Source of the DNA: Rhodoplanes sp. Z2-YC6860
GTDB lineage: Bacteria > Pseudomonadota > Alphaproteobacteria > Rhizobiales > Xanthobacteraceae
Assembly (NCBI RefSeq): GCF_001579845.1
Contig: NZ_CP007440.1
Location: forward strand, 5,044,029-5,108,028
DNA: 64,000 nucleotides
Direction of reading: 5' to 3'
Part shown: positions 20,351 through 28,292 of the stretch, one piece after another
Numbering within the stretch: position 1 is the first letter of the stretch
Layout: each line of letters begins with the position of its first letter
Translations under genes and position numbers: made by a program
The notes under the pieces: generated by a model
Database searches by the model: none
The model's input: the letters and a program-made list of their open reading frames with translations, nothing else
What the model was told of the DNA's origin: nothing

Positions 20351-21643
20351 TCACCACAGTCTTCTTGGCTCTTGCGGCTTTGGCATTAGCCCATCGGTGT
20401 CCGGAATGTGGAAGACCATCACCGTGAGGAAAATCTCTCGTGTTGGATCGTCTGGCTTTCCGAAGGTAAACCGCTGGCGGGATTCGCTGTGGACCTGTGG
20501 GCCACGCTTCATGGCCGGGTGACCGGCAACGGTCTCCATAATCGTCTTCAGCGGCTGGGTGATACCCTTACGCTTTACGAACACTACCAAGGCGGCTTTG
20601 GTGTCGCGCCACGTCAAATAGTCGAGAAGCTGATCGACTGCGTCTTTGATGCCCTGCTCCGTGCTCCAAATCTTACATTCACCTATGAAGAGGTTCCTGT
20701 CTTTCTCTCGGACGAGAATGTCAGTCTTGCCGCTGCGATTGAAGGTCTCTCCTGAAGCGTTTCCTTTGTAGTGGCCGTTGAGCTGAAGAAGGAAATGGTC
20801 GCGAATTTCCTCTTCCTTGAGCTTGGCGAACGTGCGGGGACTGCGCTCCATCAAGCGCGCCATGCCGCTTAAAACCTCAAGGATGTGCTGATACTCGCCC
20901 TCATCGATAGTTGGCTCAGGATCGAATGTCACCCCATTCCGGGGCGGCGTTATCAGACGAGGTGTAATGATCCGTTGCAGTTCCTGCGTAATGTACGTGG
21001 GCGGCGCATCCTCACGTCGTACCATCTGATAACCGAGGGAAGCAGCGATGTGCCTTGCATTTAGAATTTGCCGTTTTCGTTTCTCGACGTATTCGCGAGT
21101 CTTGGTTCGCAAATCCTCGTTGAACGCATGGAGGATGACATTTTGCGCTAAAACGTAGGCGATGATCTTAGTGATCTGCCCATCAATTTCCTGCTTAACC
21201 GCCTCTTGCGTGAGGTCTTCACCGTACACGGCAATGAGCACACTGCCGGTCGGATTTCCTTCTTCAATCTTTGCTTTGAGGATAGTCGCGCCTGGTGTGT
21301 TGGGAATCCAGTGATTGAACATCCCCCTCGCGCCGATAAACGGGAACGCCACCTCGAATTTAAAGCCGTTGTCCAACGAGTGCCGAGTATGTCCATCTTC
21401 ATCTAGGTACGATCCGATCGCCTGCGGGACGCGAGAGACGCCCTGTTCTCGGTAGATTGTGAGCGGCGGAATGAATGTCTGCTTGTAGACGTGTTCGACA
21501 AGATCCTCCGTCGGTGTTGCAAGCAGGGCGTCATCCATACGATCGTTGACTATCCACTCGATCTTGCCCTCCTGCTGGCTCATCGTGTCCGCCAGATCAC
21601 GTTGATTGAAGAGCTCTGGATAATCCGTGGGAAAAATCCGCAT
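20351..21643 (-). CDS. PD-(D/E)XK nuclease-like protein of unknown role
   Basis: A 430-residue protein of no recognised family name. Near the C-terminus it has the nuclease signature GKTDIL (D308) followed by FIGECKIW (E322-x-K324), with acidic residues at 277-282 that could supply the first metal ligand; this D-...-E-x-K spacing is typical of restriction-endonuclease-fold enzymes. The N-terminal ~270 residues are mixed alpha/beta with no motif I know. Base composition looks clearly less GC-rich than the neighbours, suggesting transfer. It is divergent from a HerA-like ATPase gene. Nucleic-acid cleavage in a defence role is a plausible inference, not shown. Confidence 0.75.
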   Translation of the reverse strand: MRIFPTDYPELFNQRDLADTMSQQEGKIEWIVNDRMDDALLATPTEDLVEHVYKQTFIPPLTIYREQGVSRVPQAIGSYLDEDGHTRHSLDNGFKFEVAFPFIGARGMFNHWIPNTPGATILKAKIEEGNPTGSVLIAVYGEDLTQEAVKQEIDGQITKIIAYVLAQNVILHAFNEDLRTKTREYVEKRKRQILNARHIAASLGYQMVRREDAPPTYITQELQRIITPRLITPPRNGVTFDPEPTIDEGEYQHILEVLSGMARLMERSPRTFAKLKEEEIRDHFLLQLNGHYKGNASGETFNRSGKTDILVREKDRNLFIGECKIWSTEQGIKDAVDQLLDYLTWRDTKAALVVFVKRKGITQPLKTIMETVAGHPAMKRGPQVHSESRQRFTFGKPDDPTREIFLTVMVFHIPDTDGLMPKPQEPRRLW

Positions 21644-21967
21644 GAGATTCCGGCTTCGGTTTCAACGTAGGATGGGATTGAGGCGCGAAGCGCCGAGCCC
21701 ACGATCTTTAGCTATCATATCGCCGAAACTGGTTGGTGGGCACACTCCGCTATTACTGACCTCGGGCTGGTAGCTCCGCTAAACACACGTTACAGCCCGG
21801 CCGGAATGATGGACCGGCACGCGAGTGGCCGGCGAACGCCACGGACGAAGCGATGCACGGCGAATCAGCCAGGGCGCCGCGATGGCAGTTTGCCGGCCCA
21901 CAGGCTCGCTCGACGGGCTGAGATCAAATTGATAAGCCCTCTCCGCAGAGGGGCGTTGAGTCGAGAC
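21644..21967. other. Divergent promoter region between the nuclease-like and HerA-like genes
   Basis: This 324-bp gap separates two divergent genes. It holds a degenerate copy (21665-21705) of the palindrome seen at 27.1 and 29.3 kb. The AT-rich piece ATCTTTAGCTATCATATC at about 21704-21721 could be promoter DNA for either gene. A small hairpin CCCTCTCCGCAGAGGGG lies just before the HerA-like start. Confidence 0.5.
21665..21705. repeat. Degenerate copy of the GTAGGGTGGG palindrome
   Basis: The stretch begins ACGTAGGATGGG, has a GGCGC-GAA-GCGCC core and ends GCCCACGAT. It matches the left half of the intact two-part element at 29262-29360 with several substitutions, so it looks like an old, decayed copy. 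Confidence 0.6.
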
Positions 21968-23491
21968 ATGACCGTCGCGATCGAGATGGGGCACACGACG
22001 GCAGGTGTCTCGGCCGCATTGGATCTCGAAGAGCTGCTGGCGACCCGTCTTCTGGTGCAGGGCAATTCGGGCTCCGGCAAATCCCATCTGCTGCGCCGGC
22101 TGCTGGAGCAGAGCGCTCCCTGGGTGCAGCAGACCATCATCGACCCCGAAGGCGACTTCGTCACGCTGGCCGACCGTTTCGGCCACGTGGTGATCGATGC
22201 CGAGGACCATACCGAGCGGGGTCTACAGGTCGCCGGCGAGCGAGCGCGCATCCATCGCGTCTCCACCGTGCTCAATCTCGAGGGGCTCGACGCCGAGAAC
22301 CAGATGCGGCGCGCCGCTGCCTTCCTTGGCGGGATTTTCGAGGTCGCCCGCGACCACTGGTACCCGATGCTGGTGGTGGTGGATGAGGCACAGCTGTTCG
22401 CGCCGGCTGTCGCCGGCGAGGTTACGGACGAGGCCCGCAAAGTCTCTCTCGGCGCCATGACGAACCTGATGTGCCGCGGACGCAAGCGCGGGCTTGCGGG
22501 GGTGATCGCAACCCAGCGGCTGGCGAAGCTCGCCAAGAACGTCGCGGCCGAGGCTTCCAATTTCTTCATGGGCCGCACCTTCCTGGATATCGACATGGCG
22601 CGCGCTGCCGACCTTCTCGGCATGGAGCGGCGACAGGCGGAAGCCTTCCGGGACCTGGAGCGCGGGCAATTCATGGCGCTGGGACCGGCCCTCTCCCGCC
22701 GCCCGCTGGGGCTGCGGATCGGTGAAACGGAGACCCGGCCGCGCAATGCCATCCCGCGGCTGATGCCGATGCCTGAAGCGGCCCTGCAGGACGCACGCGC
22801 CATCATCCTGGCAGACTCGCCAGCCGAGACTATCCGGCCGCAGCCCCGCCCCCGGCCGTCGTCGCCGGACCTCCTGAGCCAGCTCATGGCAGCGAAGTCC
22901 GAAGCGCTGGAGATTGGTCCCGAAGCGGTGGACCAGCAACTCAGCGACGCGGAACTGGCGGAGCGGCGCGCGCGGCTGGACCGTATCCTGCGCGCCATCC
23001 TGTCGGAGCCCGACGCGGGATTCCGCGCCGTCGGCATCCTCCATCAGGAGTTCGTGGTCCGCTGCCGGATTGAGGGCCTCGGTTCAGCCTTGCCGGACCT
23101 CAGTCACTTCCAGCGGATGCTGACACACGCCCGCGCCGGGCTCGACACTGTGGTCGAGGATGACGCCTGGCGGGACGTCTCGGAGCGAGCCACCGTTCTG
23201 CCTCAGGATACGCAAGGCATCTTCATGATGATTGCCCGCGCCGCGAAGGAGGGTTGGCCCTGCCCGAGCGATGCAGCGATTGCCCGTGCCTATGGCACAC
23301 ACTCGTTGCGCCGCGCGCAGCGCCTGCTGACCTATATCGAGGAACAGGGCCTCATCGTCTGCCGCACTGACGGCGCCGGCCGGCGGATCGTGACGCTCGT
23401 CGAACTGGCCTGGACCACAGCGCCGGGCGATCCCAATGCCAAGGAACTGCCGGCGGAGGAAGGCTGCAGCAGTTTGCCTCTGCGGGCGTGA
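21968..23491 (+). CDS. HerA/FtsK-type P-loop ATPase with C-terminal winged-helix-like region
   Basis: A 507-residue ATP-binding protein. Walker A is GNSGSGKS (32-39); Walker B is MLVVVDEAQLF with D139-E140; ATQR at 181-184 is the sensor-like motif seen in HerA/VirB4-type DNA pumps; GRKRG lies just before it. After about residue 400 the sequence looks helical and could form a winged helix (AIARAYGTHSLRRAQRLLTYIEEQGLI). The ATG at 21968 begins MTVAIEMGHT; an upstream in-frame start is not supported. HerA-like ATPases translocate DNA and often work with nucleases, and a nuclease-like gene is divergent just upstream. Related proteins occur on phages and mobile DNA, so an accessory origin is likely. 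Confidence 0.85.
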   Translation: MTVAIEMGHTTAGVSAALDLEELLATRLLVQGNSGSGKSHLLRRLLEQSAPWVQQTIIDPEGDFVTLADRFGHVVIDAEDHTERGLQVAGERARIHRVSTVLNLEGLDAENQMRRAAAFLGGIFEVARDHWYPMLVVVDEAQLFAPAVAGEVTDEARKVSLGAMTNLMCRGRKRGLAGVIATQRLAKLAKNVAAEASNFFMGRTFLDIDMARAADLLGMERRQAEAFRDLERGQFMALGPALSRRPLGLRIGETETRPRNAIPRLMPMPEAALQDARAIILADSPAETIRPQPRPRPSSPDLLSQLMAAKSEALEIGPEAVDQQLSDAELAERRARLDRILRAILSEPDAGFRAVGILHQEFVVRCRIEGLGSALPDLSHFQRMLTHARAGLDTVVEDDAWRDVSERATVLPQDTQGIFMMIARAAKEGWPCPSDAAIARAYGTHSLRRAQRLLTYIEEQGLIVCRTDGAGRRIVTLVELAWTTAPGDPNAKELPAEEGCSSLPLRA

Positions 23492-23517
23492 CGCTCAGCA
23501 AGCGCACCTCCTGTGCA

Positions 23518-24168
23518 CTACGACCGCACAGCTTTCCCTTCTGGCGAGCCGGTCATCCATCCCATGAATCGTCCACCGAGCCAGCCGATCAAACCCAGGA
23601 ACGGTATCGGCGCGAGCGGCGCAAAGACAAGAAGGCCAATGCCGGAGTCTGGCTCGAGAAAACTCGGATATGGGCCGAACCAGAGCGGGATGCTGAGCAT
23701 GGCCTGAATAACGCCGATGCCCTGCCCGGCATCGAAGACGTTGGACACCATCTCGGGCGCCAGGAAGAATAGCGGCACGTTGAGAAAAGACATCAGGGTC
23801 GCGGAAAGCCACATCGCAGACCGGGCCGATCCGGAGTTCGGCGACAGCCGGCACGTCACGTACAAAGCAACAAATCCCCAGTTCATGAGCGCGAAATCGA
23901 GGGGAAGCTGAAAAATGAAAGTCGAAAATCGATATCCGGATGGAGCGGCCTGCAACAGACCGGATTGGTAGCCAAGATAGATCAGCGTGGCGACTGCGCT
24001 TGGACCGATGGAAACCGTCAGGAACGCAATCAGCGGCACTTGAGTCCAGGCGAGCGACCGGCCGTCTGCAGAGACCGCGTGTCGTCCCTTGAAGTATGCG
24101 AGCAATACCGCCAGCAGCATCACTGCGAGGGCTGAGTGTTTGAACAGGTCGCCGGCCAGCGGAAGCAT
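23518..24168 (-). CDS. Polytopic membrane protein of unknown function
   Basis: A 216-residue hydrophobic protein with about six membrane segments (for example LAVMLLAVLLAYF, VPLIAFLTVSIG, LDFALMNWGFVALYV, FLNVPLFFLA, FLGLIGWLGG). No family was recognised. The base composition looks less GC-rich than the housekeeping block, and it lies in the same accessory stretch as the nuclease-like and HerA-like genes. The ATG at 24168 has no clear ribosome site. It is convergent with the HerA-like gene. It could be a passenger of the island; nothing links it to a process. Confidence 0.7.
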   Translation of the reverse strand: MLPLAGDLFKHSALAVMLLAVLLAYFKGRHAVSADGRSLAWTQVPLIAFLTVSIGPSAVATLIYLGYQSGLLQAAPSGYRFSTFIFQLPLDFALMNWGFVALYVTCRLSPNSGSARSAMWLSATLMSFLNVPLFFLAPEMVSNVFDAGQGIGVIQAMLSIPLWFGPYPSFLEPDSGIGLLVFAPLAPIPFLGLIGWLGGRFMGWMTGSPEGKAVRS

Positions 24169-24207
24169 GGCGTCACGATTCGGCTGCGGCGTATCGAAAT
24201 GCGTCTT

Positions 24208-24948
24208 TCATCGACGGGCCAACCTCTTTCTGACGCGCTCAATCGCCTCCGGACCATCCGGGTCGGACGGCACCAATTCGGCGAACCTCTTGTAGTCTGC
24301 CAACGCGCGTTGCAGATCGAGCTTCAGTTCCCACGACGAACCGCGGCCAAAGAACGCCATTGCATCGTTCGGATTGAGCCGGATCGCTTGGCTGAAATCT
24401 TCAATGGCGCGCTCGTATTGGTCCTTGAACACGTACGCGCGACCGCGGTTCTTGAACGCAGGTGCGTGGTTTGGTTTGAGACGGATCGCCTGGTTGAAAT
24501 CCTCGATGGCGCGGTCGTGTTGGTCTTTGTTCTCGTACGCGAGGCCGCGGTTGTTGAACAAATCTGCGTCGTTCGGACTGAGCCGGATCGCCTGGTTCAA
24601 ATCCTCGAGCGCGCGGTCATATTGCCGTTTAGCGAAATAGGCCTGAGCACGGTTGCTCAATGCTCCCGAACTGGTCGGATCGAGCTTGAGCGCCTGGCTG
24701 CAATCGTCAATGGCTTTGTCGTATTCCTGCTTGTCGGGCCACTCGGCGCAACGATTGGAAAGAAGCGCGGCAAGCTCACGACCGCTGTATCGGCCGGAAT
24801 CAATGGCCCGGGTGCACGCAGCGATGGCTGCGTCGCCGGATTCGTTCGTGCACATCTCGCCGTCGTCGGCCGCAGCGGCCGGCCCCGCCAGCCAGACGGC
24901 CGAAGTGAGTGCCAAAACCGCCAGCGTGCCGCGCAGAATTGACGTCAT
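24208..24948 (-). CDS. Secreted tetratricopeptide-repeat protein
   Basis: A 246-residue protein with a signal peptide ending near GPAAAADDG. It then has about five TPR units: A-S-N-R-A-Q-A-Y-F-A-K-R-Q-Y..AIRLSPND, FNNRGLAYENKDQHDRAIEDFNQAIRLKPNH, FKNRGRAYVFKDQYERAIEDFSQAIRLNPND and a last one. The three central repeats are nearly identical, which suggests recent internal duplication. TPRs bind protein partners, here presumably in the periplasm. The ATG at 24948 fits the signal peptide; a longer frame upstream adds a charged tail that would block export. It lies 39 bp upstream of the membrane protein on the same strand. Confidence 0.85.
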   Translation of the reverse strand: MTSILRGTLAVLALTSAVWLAGPAAAADDGEMCTNESGDAAIAACTRAIDSGRYSGRELAALLSNRCAEWPDKQEYDKAIDDCSQALKLDPTSSGALSNRAQAYFAKRQYDRALEDLNQAIRLSPNDADLFNNRGLAYENKDQHDRAIEDFNQAIRLKPNHAPAFKNRGRAYVFKDQYERAIEDFSQAIRLNPNDAMAFFGRGSSWELKLDLQRALADYKRFAELVPSDPDGPEAIERVRKRLARR

Positions 24949-25275
24949 AGGAATGGTCCCTGGAATACCAGCTTGGAATCGGCCGTCGCCTGGCGACCCG
25001 ACTGAATCTCGTGCATGGCTCTTGGTCGTTGGCACGGGGCAGACGGTTCAAACCTCCGCACGAAATGATGGCCGTCGCGTCACGTTTTGAACTCACCGGC
25101 CCAATACGCTGACCAGCAAACGTCAAGCACACGGCGCGTCAGAGCAGATGCGACACCGGCTCGCATCGCAATGCGGGGAGCGGTGTTAATCTATGCCCTC
25201 GGAAGTTCCAACGCTGGCCACTGCCCGTCATTGGAACCACCGAACCGATAACGCGCGAAGCCCAGGAAGACCGTG
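24949..25275. other. Non-coding gap before the flavin monooxygenase
   Basis: This 327-bp gap separates the divergent TPR and monooxygenase genes. No further gene or clear structured element was seen; it presumably carries both promoters. Confidence 0.5.
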
Positions 25276-26619
25276 ATGGCTCAGATGATCTTGTCGGCCG
25301 CTCTCATGCATGGCCTCGGACATCAACCCGGCGCGTGGCGGGTTCGCGGCGGCCCTGCGACGGACTATGTCTCGCCGGACATGTACGCGGCCATTGCGCG
25401 CAAGGCGGAGGAAGGCAAGCTGCATGTGCTCTTCCTGGCCGAGCAGATCACCAACCAGGAGGTCGGGGCGCAGCGCCCGTGCGGCGCGATGGATACCGCC
25501 TCGGTCCTGTCCTACATGGCGGCCGTCACCAGCCGGATCGGGCTCGTCGGCACGGCGTCGACCACCTACAACCAGCCCTACGATCTGGCGCGGCGCTTCG
25601 CCACGCTGGATCATCTGTCGAAAGGCCGGGCCGGCTGGAACTGCGTGACGACGGCGCACGCCGTCGCGGCCCAGATGTTCGGCACCGGCAGCCATCCGGA
25701 GGCGCCGCAGCGCTACAGCCGGGCCGACGAATTCCTCGACGTCGTCATCAAGCTTTGGGAAAGCTGGGAGCCGGACGCGCTCGTCGGCGACAAGACGAAC
25801 AACGTCTTCGCCGATCCTGCCAAGATCCACGCGATCAATCACGCCGGCGAGAACTTCTCGGTGCGCGGGCCTCTGCCCTTTCCGCGCTCGCGCCAGGGCC
25901 GGCCGCTGATCTTCCACGCCGGCTCTTCACCGACGGGCCGCGACCAGGCGGCGAAGTTTGCCGACGTGGTGTTCACGGCGCAGCACACCACCGAGGGCGC
26001 GAAGGCGTTCCGGACGGATCTGCGGCGGCGCGCGCAGGCGCACGGGCGGCACCCGGACTCCATCAAGATCTTGCCGGGCATGAACGTCGTCCTCGGCGAG
26101 ACCGTCCAGGAGGCGCAGCGCAAGAAGGCGGCGCTCGACGGCGCGCAGACGCTCGATCAGTTGCTGGCGACGATGGCGCGGATTTGCGGCGTTCCCCCCG
26201 CGCTGCTGCGCGACCATCTGGACCGGCCGTTTCCGGTTGCGGAATTCCCCCCGGACGCGGAGCTCAAGAACGGAGTCGGCTGGCGCAAGAGCATCATCGA
26301 TCTCGCGACGGAGGAAAACCTCACGACTCGCGAGGTGCTGACGCGCGCGCCGAGCTCTCATCATCACATCGTCGGCACCGCGGCCGACGTTGCTGACGCC
26401 ATGGGGGAGAGGCTCGCAGCGCAAGCGGCCGACGGCTTCACCATGATGGTCGACATGCTGCCCGACGGCGTGAACGATATCGTCGACCTGCTGGTGCCGG
26501 AGTTGCAGCGGCGCGGCCTGTTCCACAAAGAGTACAGCCACCGCTACCTCCGGGACATGCTCGGCCTCGAGGCCGGCACGCCGCAGGAAGCGCGCTACGA
26601 CACGCGCGTGCCCGCATAG
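25276..26619 (+). CDS. FMN-dependent monooxygenase, NtaA/SnaA/DszA family
   Basis: A 447-residue luciferase-fold protein. It shows the family's ILSAALMHGLGHQPGAWR opening, a TASTTYNQPYDLARRFATLDHLSKGRAGWN stretch, FGTGSHPEAPQRYSRADEFLDVV, and FHAGSSPTGRDQAAKFADVVFTA. These enzymes oxidise or cleave chelators and organosulfur compounds with reduced FMN from a partner reductase. The true substrate is unknown. The ATG at 25276 follows AGGAAGA. The SRPBCC gene 48 bp downstream is probably co-transcribed. No flavin reductase gene is adjacent. Confidence 0.93.
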   Translation: MAQMILSAALMHGLGHQPGAWRVRGGPATDYVSPDMYAAIARKAEEGKLHVLFLAEQITNQEVGAQRPCGAMDTASVLSYMAAVTSRIGLVGTASTTYNQPYDLARRFATLDHLSKGRAGWNCVTTAHAVAAQMFGTGSHPEAPQRYSRADEFLDVVIKLWESWEPDALVGDKTNNVFADPAKIHAINHAGENFSVRGPLPFPRSRQGRPLIFHAGSSPTGRDQAAKFADVVFTAQHTTEGAKAFRTDLRRRAQAHGRHPDSIKILPGMNVVLGETVQEAQRKKAALDGAQTLDQLLATMARICGVPPALLRDHLDRPFPVAEFPPDAELKNGVGWRKSIIDLATEENLTTREVLTRAPSSHHHIVGTAADVADAMGERLAAQAADGFTMMVDMLPDGVNDIVDLLVPELQRRGLFHKEYSHRYLRDMLGLEAGTPQEARYDTRVPA

Positions 26620-26667
26620 TCGTCATCCCGCCCGCCTGCCATTCCCACCGCTCACAGGAGAACCGTG

Positions 26668-27111
26668 ATGCCTGGCACCGTTCGATTGCACCGCGTGCTC
26701 ACGACCAAGCCCGACAAGGTCTACCGCGCCTTCCTCGAAGCCGACGCCGTGGCGAAGTGGCTGCCGCCCAACGGCTTCACCTGCACGGTGCATCAGCTCG
26801 AGGCGAAAACCGGCGGCACCCACAGGATGTCGTTTCGCAACTTCACCACGGGCGGGAGCCATTCGTTCGGCGGCAAATATCTGGAGCTCGTGCCCGGAGA
26901 GCGGTTGCGCTACACGGACAAATTCGACGATGCCAATCTGCCGGGCGAAATGCAGGTCACGGTGACGCTCAGGGCGGTCGCCGTCGGCACCGAGGTGAAC
27001 ATCGTGCAGGAGGGCATACCCGACGCCATTCCGCCGGAGGCTTGCTATCTCGGCTGGCAGGAGTCGCTGCGCAATCTCGCCCGCCTCGTCGAGCCGGACA
27101 TCAATCAATAG
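26668..27111 (+). CDS. SRPBCC / AHSA1-like protein
   Basis: A 147-residue START-fold protein of the AHSA1 group. The pattern VRLHRVLTTKPDKVYRAFLEADAVAKWLPPNGFTC is the classic opening (helix with AFLE..AVAKWLPP), followed by HRMSFRNFTTGGSHSFGGKYLELVPGERLRYTDKF and a C-terminal helix AGWQESLRNLARLVE-like. Such proteins bind hydrophobic ligands or act as stress proteins. The ATG at 26668 follows AGGAGA. It is the last gene before the IS630 insertion and shares direction with the upstream monooxygenase. Confidence 0.92.
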   Translation: MPGTVRLHRVLTTKPDKVYRAFLEADAVAKWLPPNGFTCTVHQLEAKTGGTHRMSFRNFTTGGSHSFGGKYLELVPGERLRYTDKFDDANLPGEMQVTVTLRAVAVGTEVNIVQEGIPDAIPPEACYLGWQESLRNLARLVEPDINQ

Positions 27112-27129
27112 CGAGTGTCGAAGCACCAG

Positions 27130-27167
27130 ACGTAGGGTGGGTTAGCGCCGAAGGCGCGTAACCCACC
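27130..27167. repeat. Left half of a two-part palindromic repeat
   Basis: This palindrome begins ACGTAGGGTGGGTTAGCGCC and ends GGCGCGTAACCCACC. Its partner half is at 28241-28278. An IS630 element sits between them. The intact version of the pair is at 29262-29360. Confidence 0.85.
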
Positions 27168-27178
27168 CCTAGAGCGGT

Positions 27179-27832
27179 TCACAATTTGACGGAAGCGTAT
27201 CCGGCGTTTGCGAAGTAGTTGCTGCATTCGCGGGGGCCTATGGTTGTGACGAGGCTGCCGATTTGGCGCCAGACATCGTCGATGGTGCGCCTTTGAGCCA
27301 TGCGCATCCAATGTTTGATCTTGGCGAAGGCCTGCTCGATCGGATTGAGGTCCGGCGAGTAGGGCGGCAGGTACCAGAGCCTGGCTCCGGCTGCTCTTAT
27401 GATCTGTCGCAGCACGGCAGCCTTGTGGCTTCCGAGGTTGTCCATGACGACAATATCGCCGGCCTTCAGTGCGGGAACGAGTTGCTGCTGGACATAGGCT
27501 CGGAAGCACTCGCCGTTGATCGGGCCATCGAACACGCAAGGGGCTGTGAGGCCGTCGTGGCGGAGCGCGCCGAGGAAGGTCAGCGTCCGCCAATGACCAT
27601 GCGGCGCGTAAGCTCGCAGGCGATCGCCCTTGCGTCCCCATCCGCGCAGCGGGGCCATGCTGGTCTTGATCCAGGTTTCGTCGATGAAGACCAAACGCCG
27701 TGGATCGAGACCGGCCTGCCAGGATCGCCAGCGCTTTCGTCTGCGGGCGATGTCGGCCCGGGCCTGTTCAAGCGCGAACAGTGTTTTTTTTGAACCGCAG
27801 GTCTTCGCGCCGCAGGAACAGCCACACGGCAT
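27179..27832 (-). CDS. IS630 transposase, DDE catalytic part (second frame)
   Basis: The C-terminal part of an IS630 transposase. It shows the DDE catalytic pattern: the first Asp in LVFIDETW, the second in VVMDNLGSHK, and the final Glu in YLPPYSPDLNPIEQAFAKIK. The frame overlaps the end of the HTH frame (27768-28127) and differs from it by one nucleotide position at the A8 run (27784-27791). Meaningful translation begins at that overlap; a start codon of its own is not convincing. A fused transposase needs either slippage at the A run (for instance loss of one A) or it represents an inactivating indel. Its last codons lie inside the left inverted repeat. Confidence 0.88.
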   Translation of the reverse strand: MPCGCSCGAKTCGSKKTLFALEQARADIARRRKRWRSWQAGLDPRRLVFIDETWIKTSMAPLRGWGRKGDRLRAYAPHGHWRTLTFLGALRHDGLTAPCVFDGPINGECFRAYVQQQLVPALKAGDIVVMDNLGSHKAAVLRQIIRAAGARLWYLPPYSPDLNPIEQAFAKIKHWMRMAQRRTIDDVWRQIGSLVTTIGPRECSNYFANAGYASVKL

Positions 27833-28127
27833 TGTGCGAGACCTTTACCCCACGCGCGGCAAGTTCGTCCTTCAGCCCATGCAGGGTCAGATGCGGGGTC
27901 TGTCTGATGCGCTCCAGGATGAAGGCCCGATGCGGATCGAGCACCGGCTTGCGATATCCACCCATCTTGCTCGGCGACACTGAGCCAGTCGTCCGATAGC
28001 GCTGAGACCACTTCACCACCGACGACACCGCCACGCCGAACCGCGAAGCCACCGTCCGGCAGCTCTCACCGTTCCGCACCGCCGCAACGACACGCTCACG
28101 CAGATCATTGGACAGAGGTCGGGTCAT
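27768..28127 (-). CDS. IS630 transposase, N-terminal HTH part (first frame)
   Basis: 119 residues beginning MTRPLSNDLRERVVAAV. Two HTH-like segments are seen: NGESCRTVASRFGVAVSSVVKW and the region around TLHGLKDELAARGVKVSHNAVWLFL. These bind the terminal repeats. The frame ends soon after the A8 run with codons for LRFKKN, while the other frame continues the transposase. The ATG at 28127 is the standard start for the family; a longer upstream extension runs into the inverted repeat side and is less likely. Together with the second frame it forms one gene. Confidence 0.88.
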   Translation of the reverse strand: MTRPLSNDLRERVVAAVRNGESCRTVASRFGVAVSSVVKWSQRYRTTGSVSPSKMGGYRKPVLDPHRAFILERIRQTPHLTLHGLKDELAARGVKVSHNAVWLFLRREDLRFKKNTVRA

Positions 28128-28240
28128 GAGCTGCTGGCCTCCAACCCAGCCAGCAGCTTGAATCACAATTCGAAGCCCAGCGGAATCCCCAGCGATTCAG
28201 AAAAGAAGTGAACCGCTCTAGATACGCGGATAGAGCCGGT

Positions 28241-28278
28241 GGTGGGTTACGGCGCTGCGCGCCTAACCCCACCCTACG
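28241..28278. repeat. Right half of a two-part palindromic repeat
   Basis: It begins GGTGGGTTACGGCGCTGCGC and ends CCACCCTACG, an inverted version of the left half at 27130-27167. The spacer between the halves was split by the IS630 insertion. Confidence 0.85.
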
Positions 28279-28292
28279 GTCTGCAGCCCGAT

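Larger units (their letters stand above)
27172..28218 (-). mobile_element. IS630-family insertion sequence, complete
   Basis: The element is 1047 bp long. Its ends are the perfect 11-bp inverted repeats GAGCGGTTCAC (27172-27182) and GTGAACCGCTC (28208-28218), flanked on both sides by the dinucleotide TA, the expected IS630/Tc1 target duplication. It carries a transposase split into two frames at a run of eight As. It has inserted into the spacer of a two-part palindromic repeat, whose two halves flank it. Confidence 0.93.

Noticed and set aside
20351-25275. A complete integrative element spanning the accessory stretch
   Set aside because: No integrase, tRNA attachment site or flanking direct repeats were seen, so only an accessory region is claimed.
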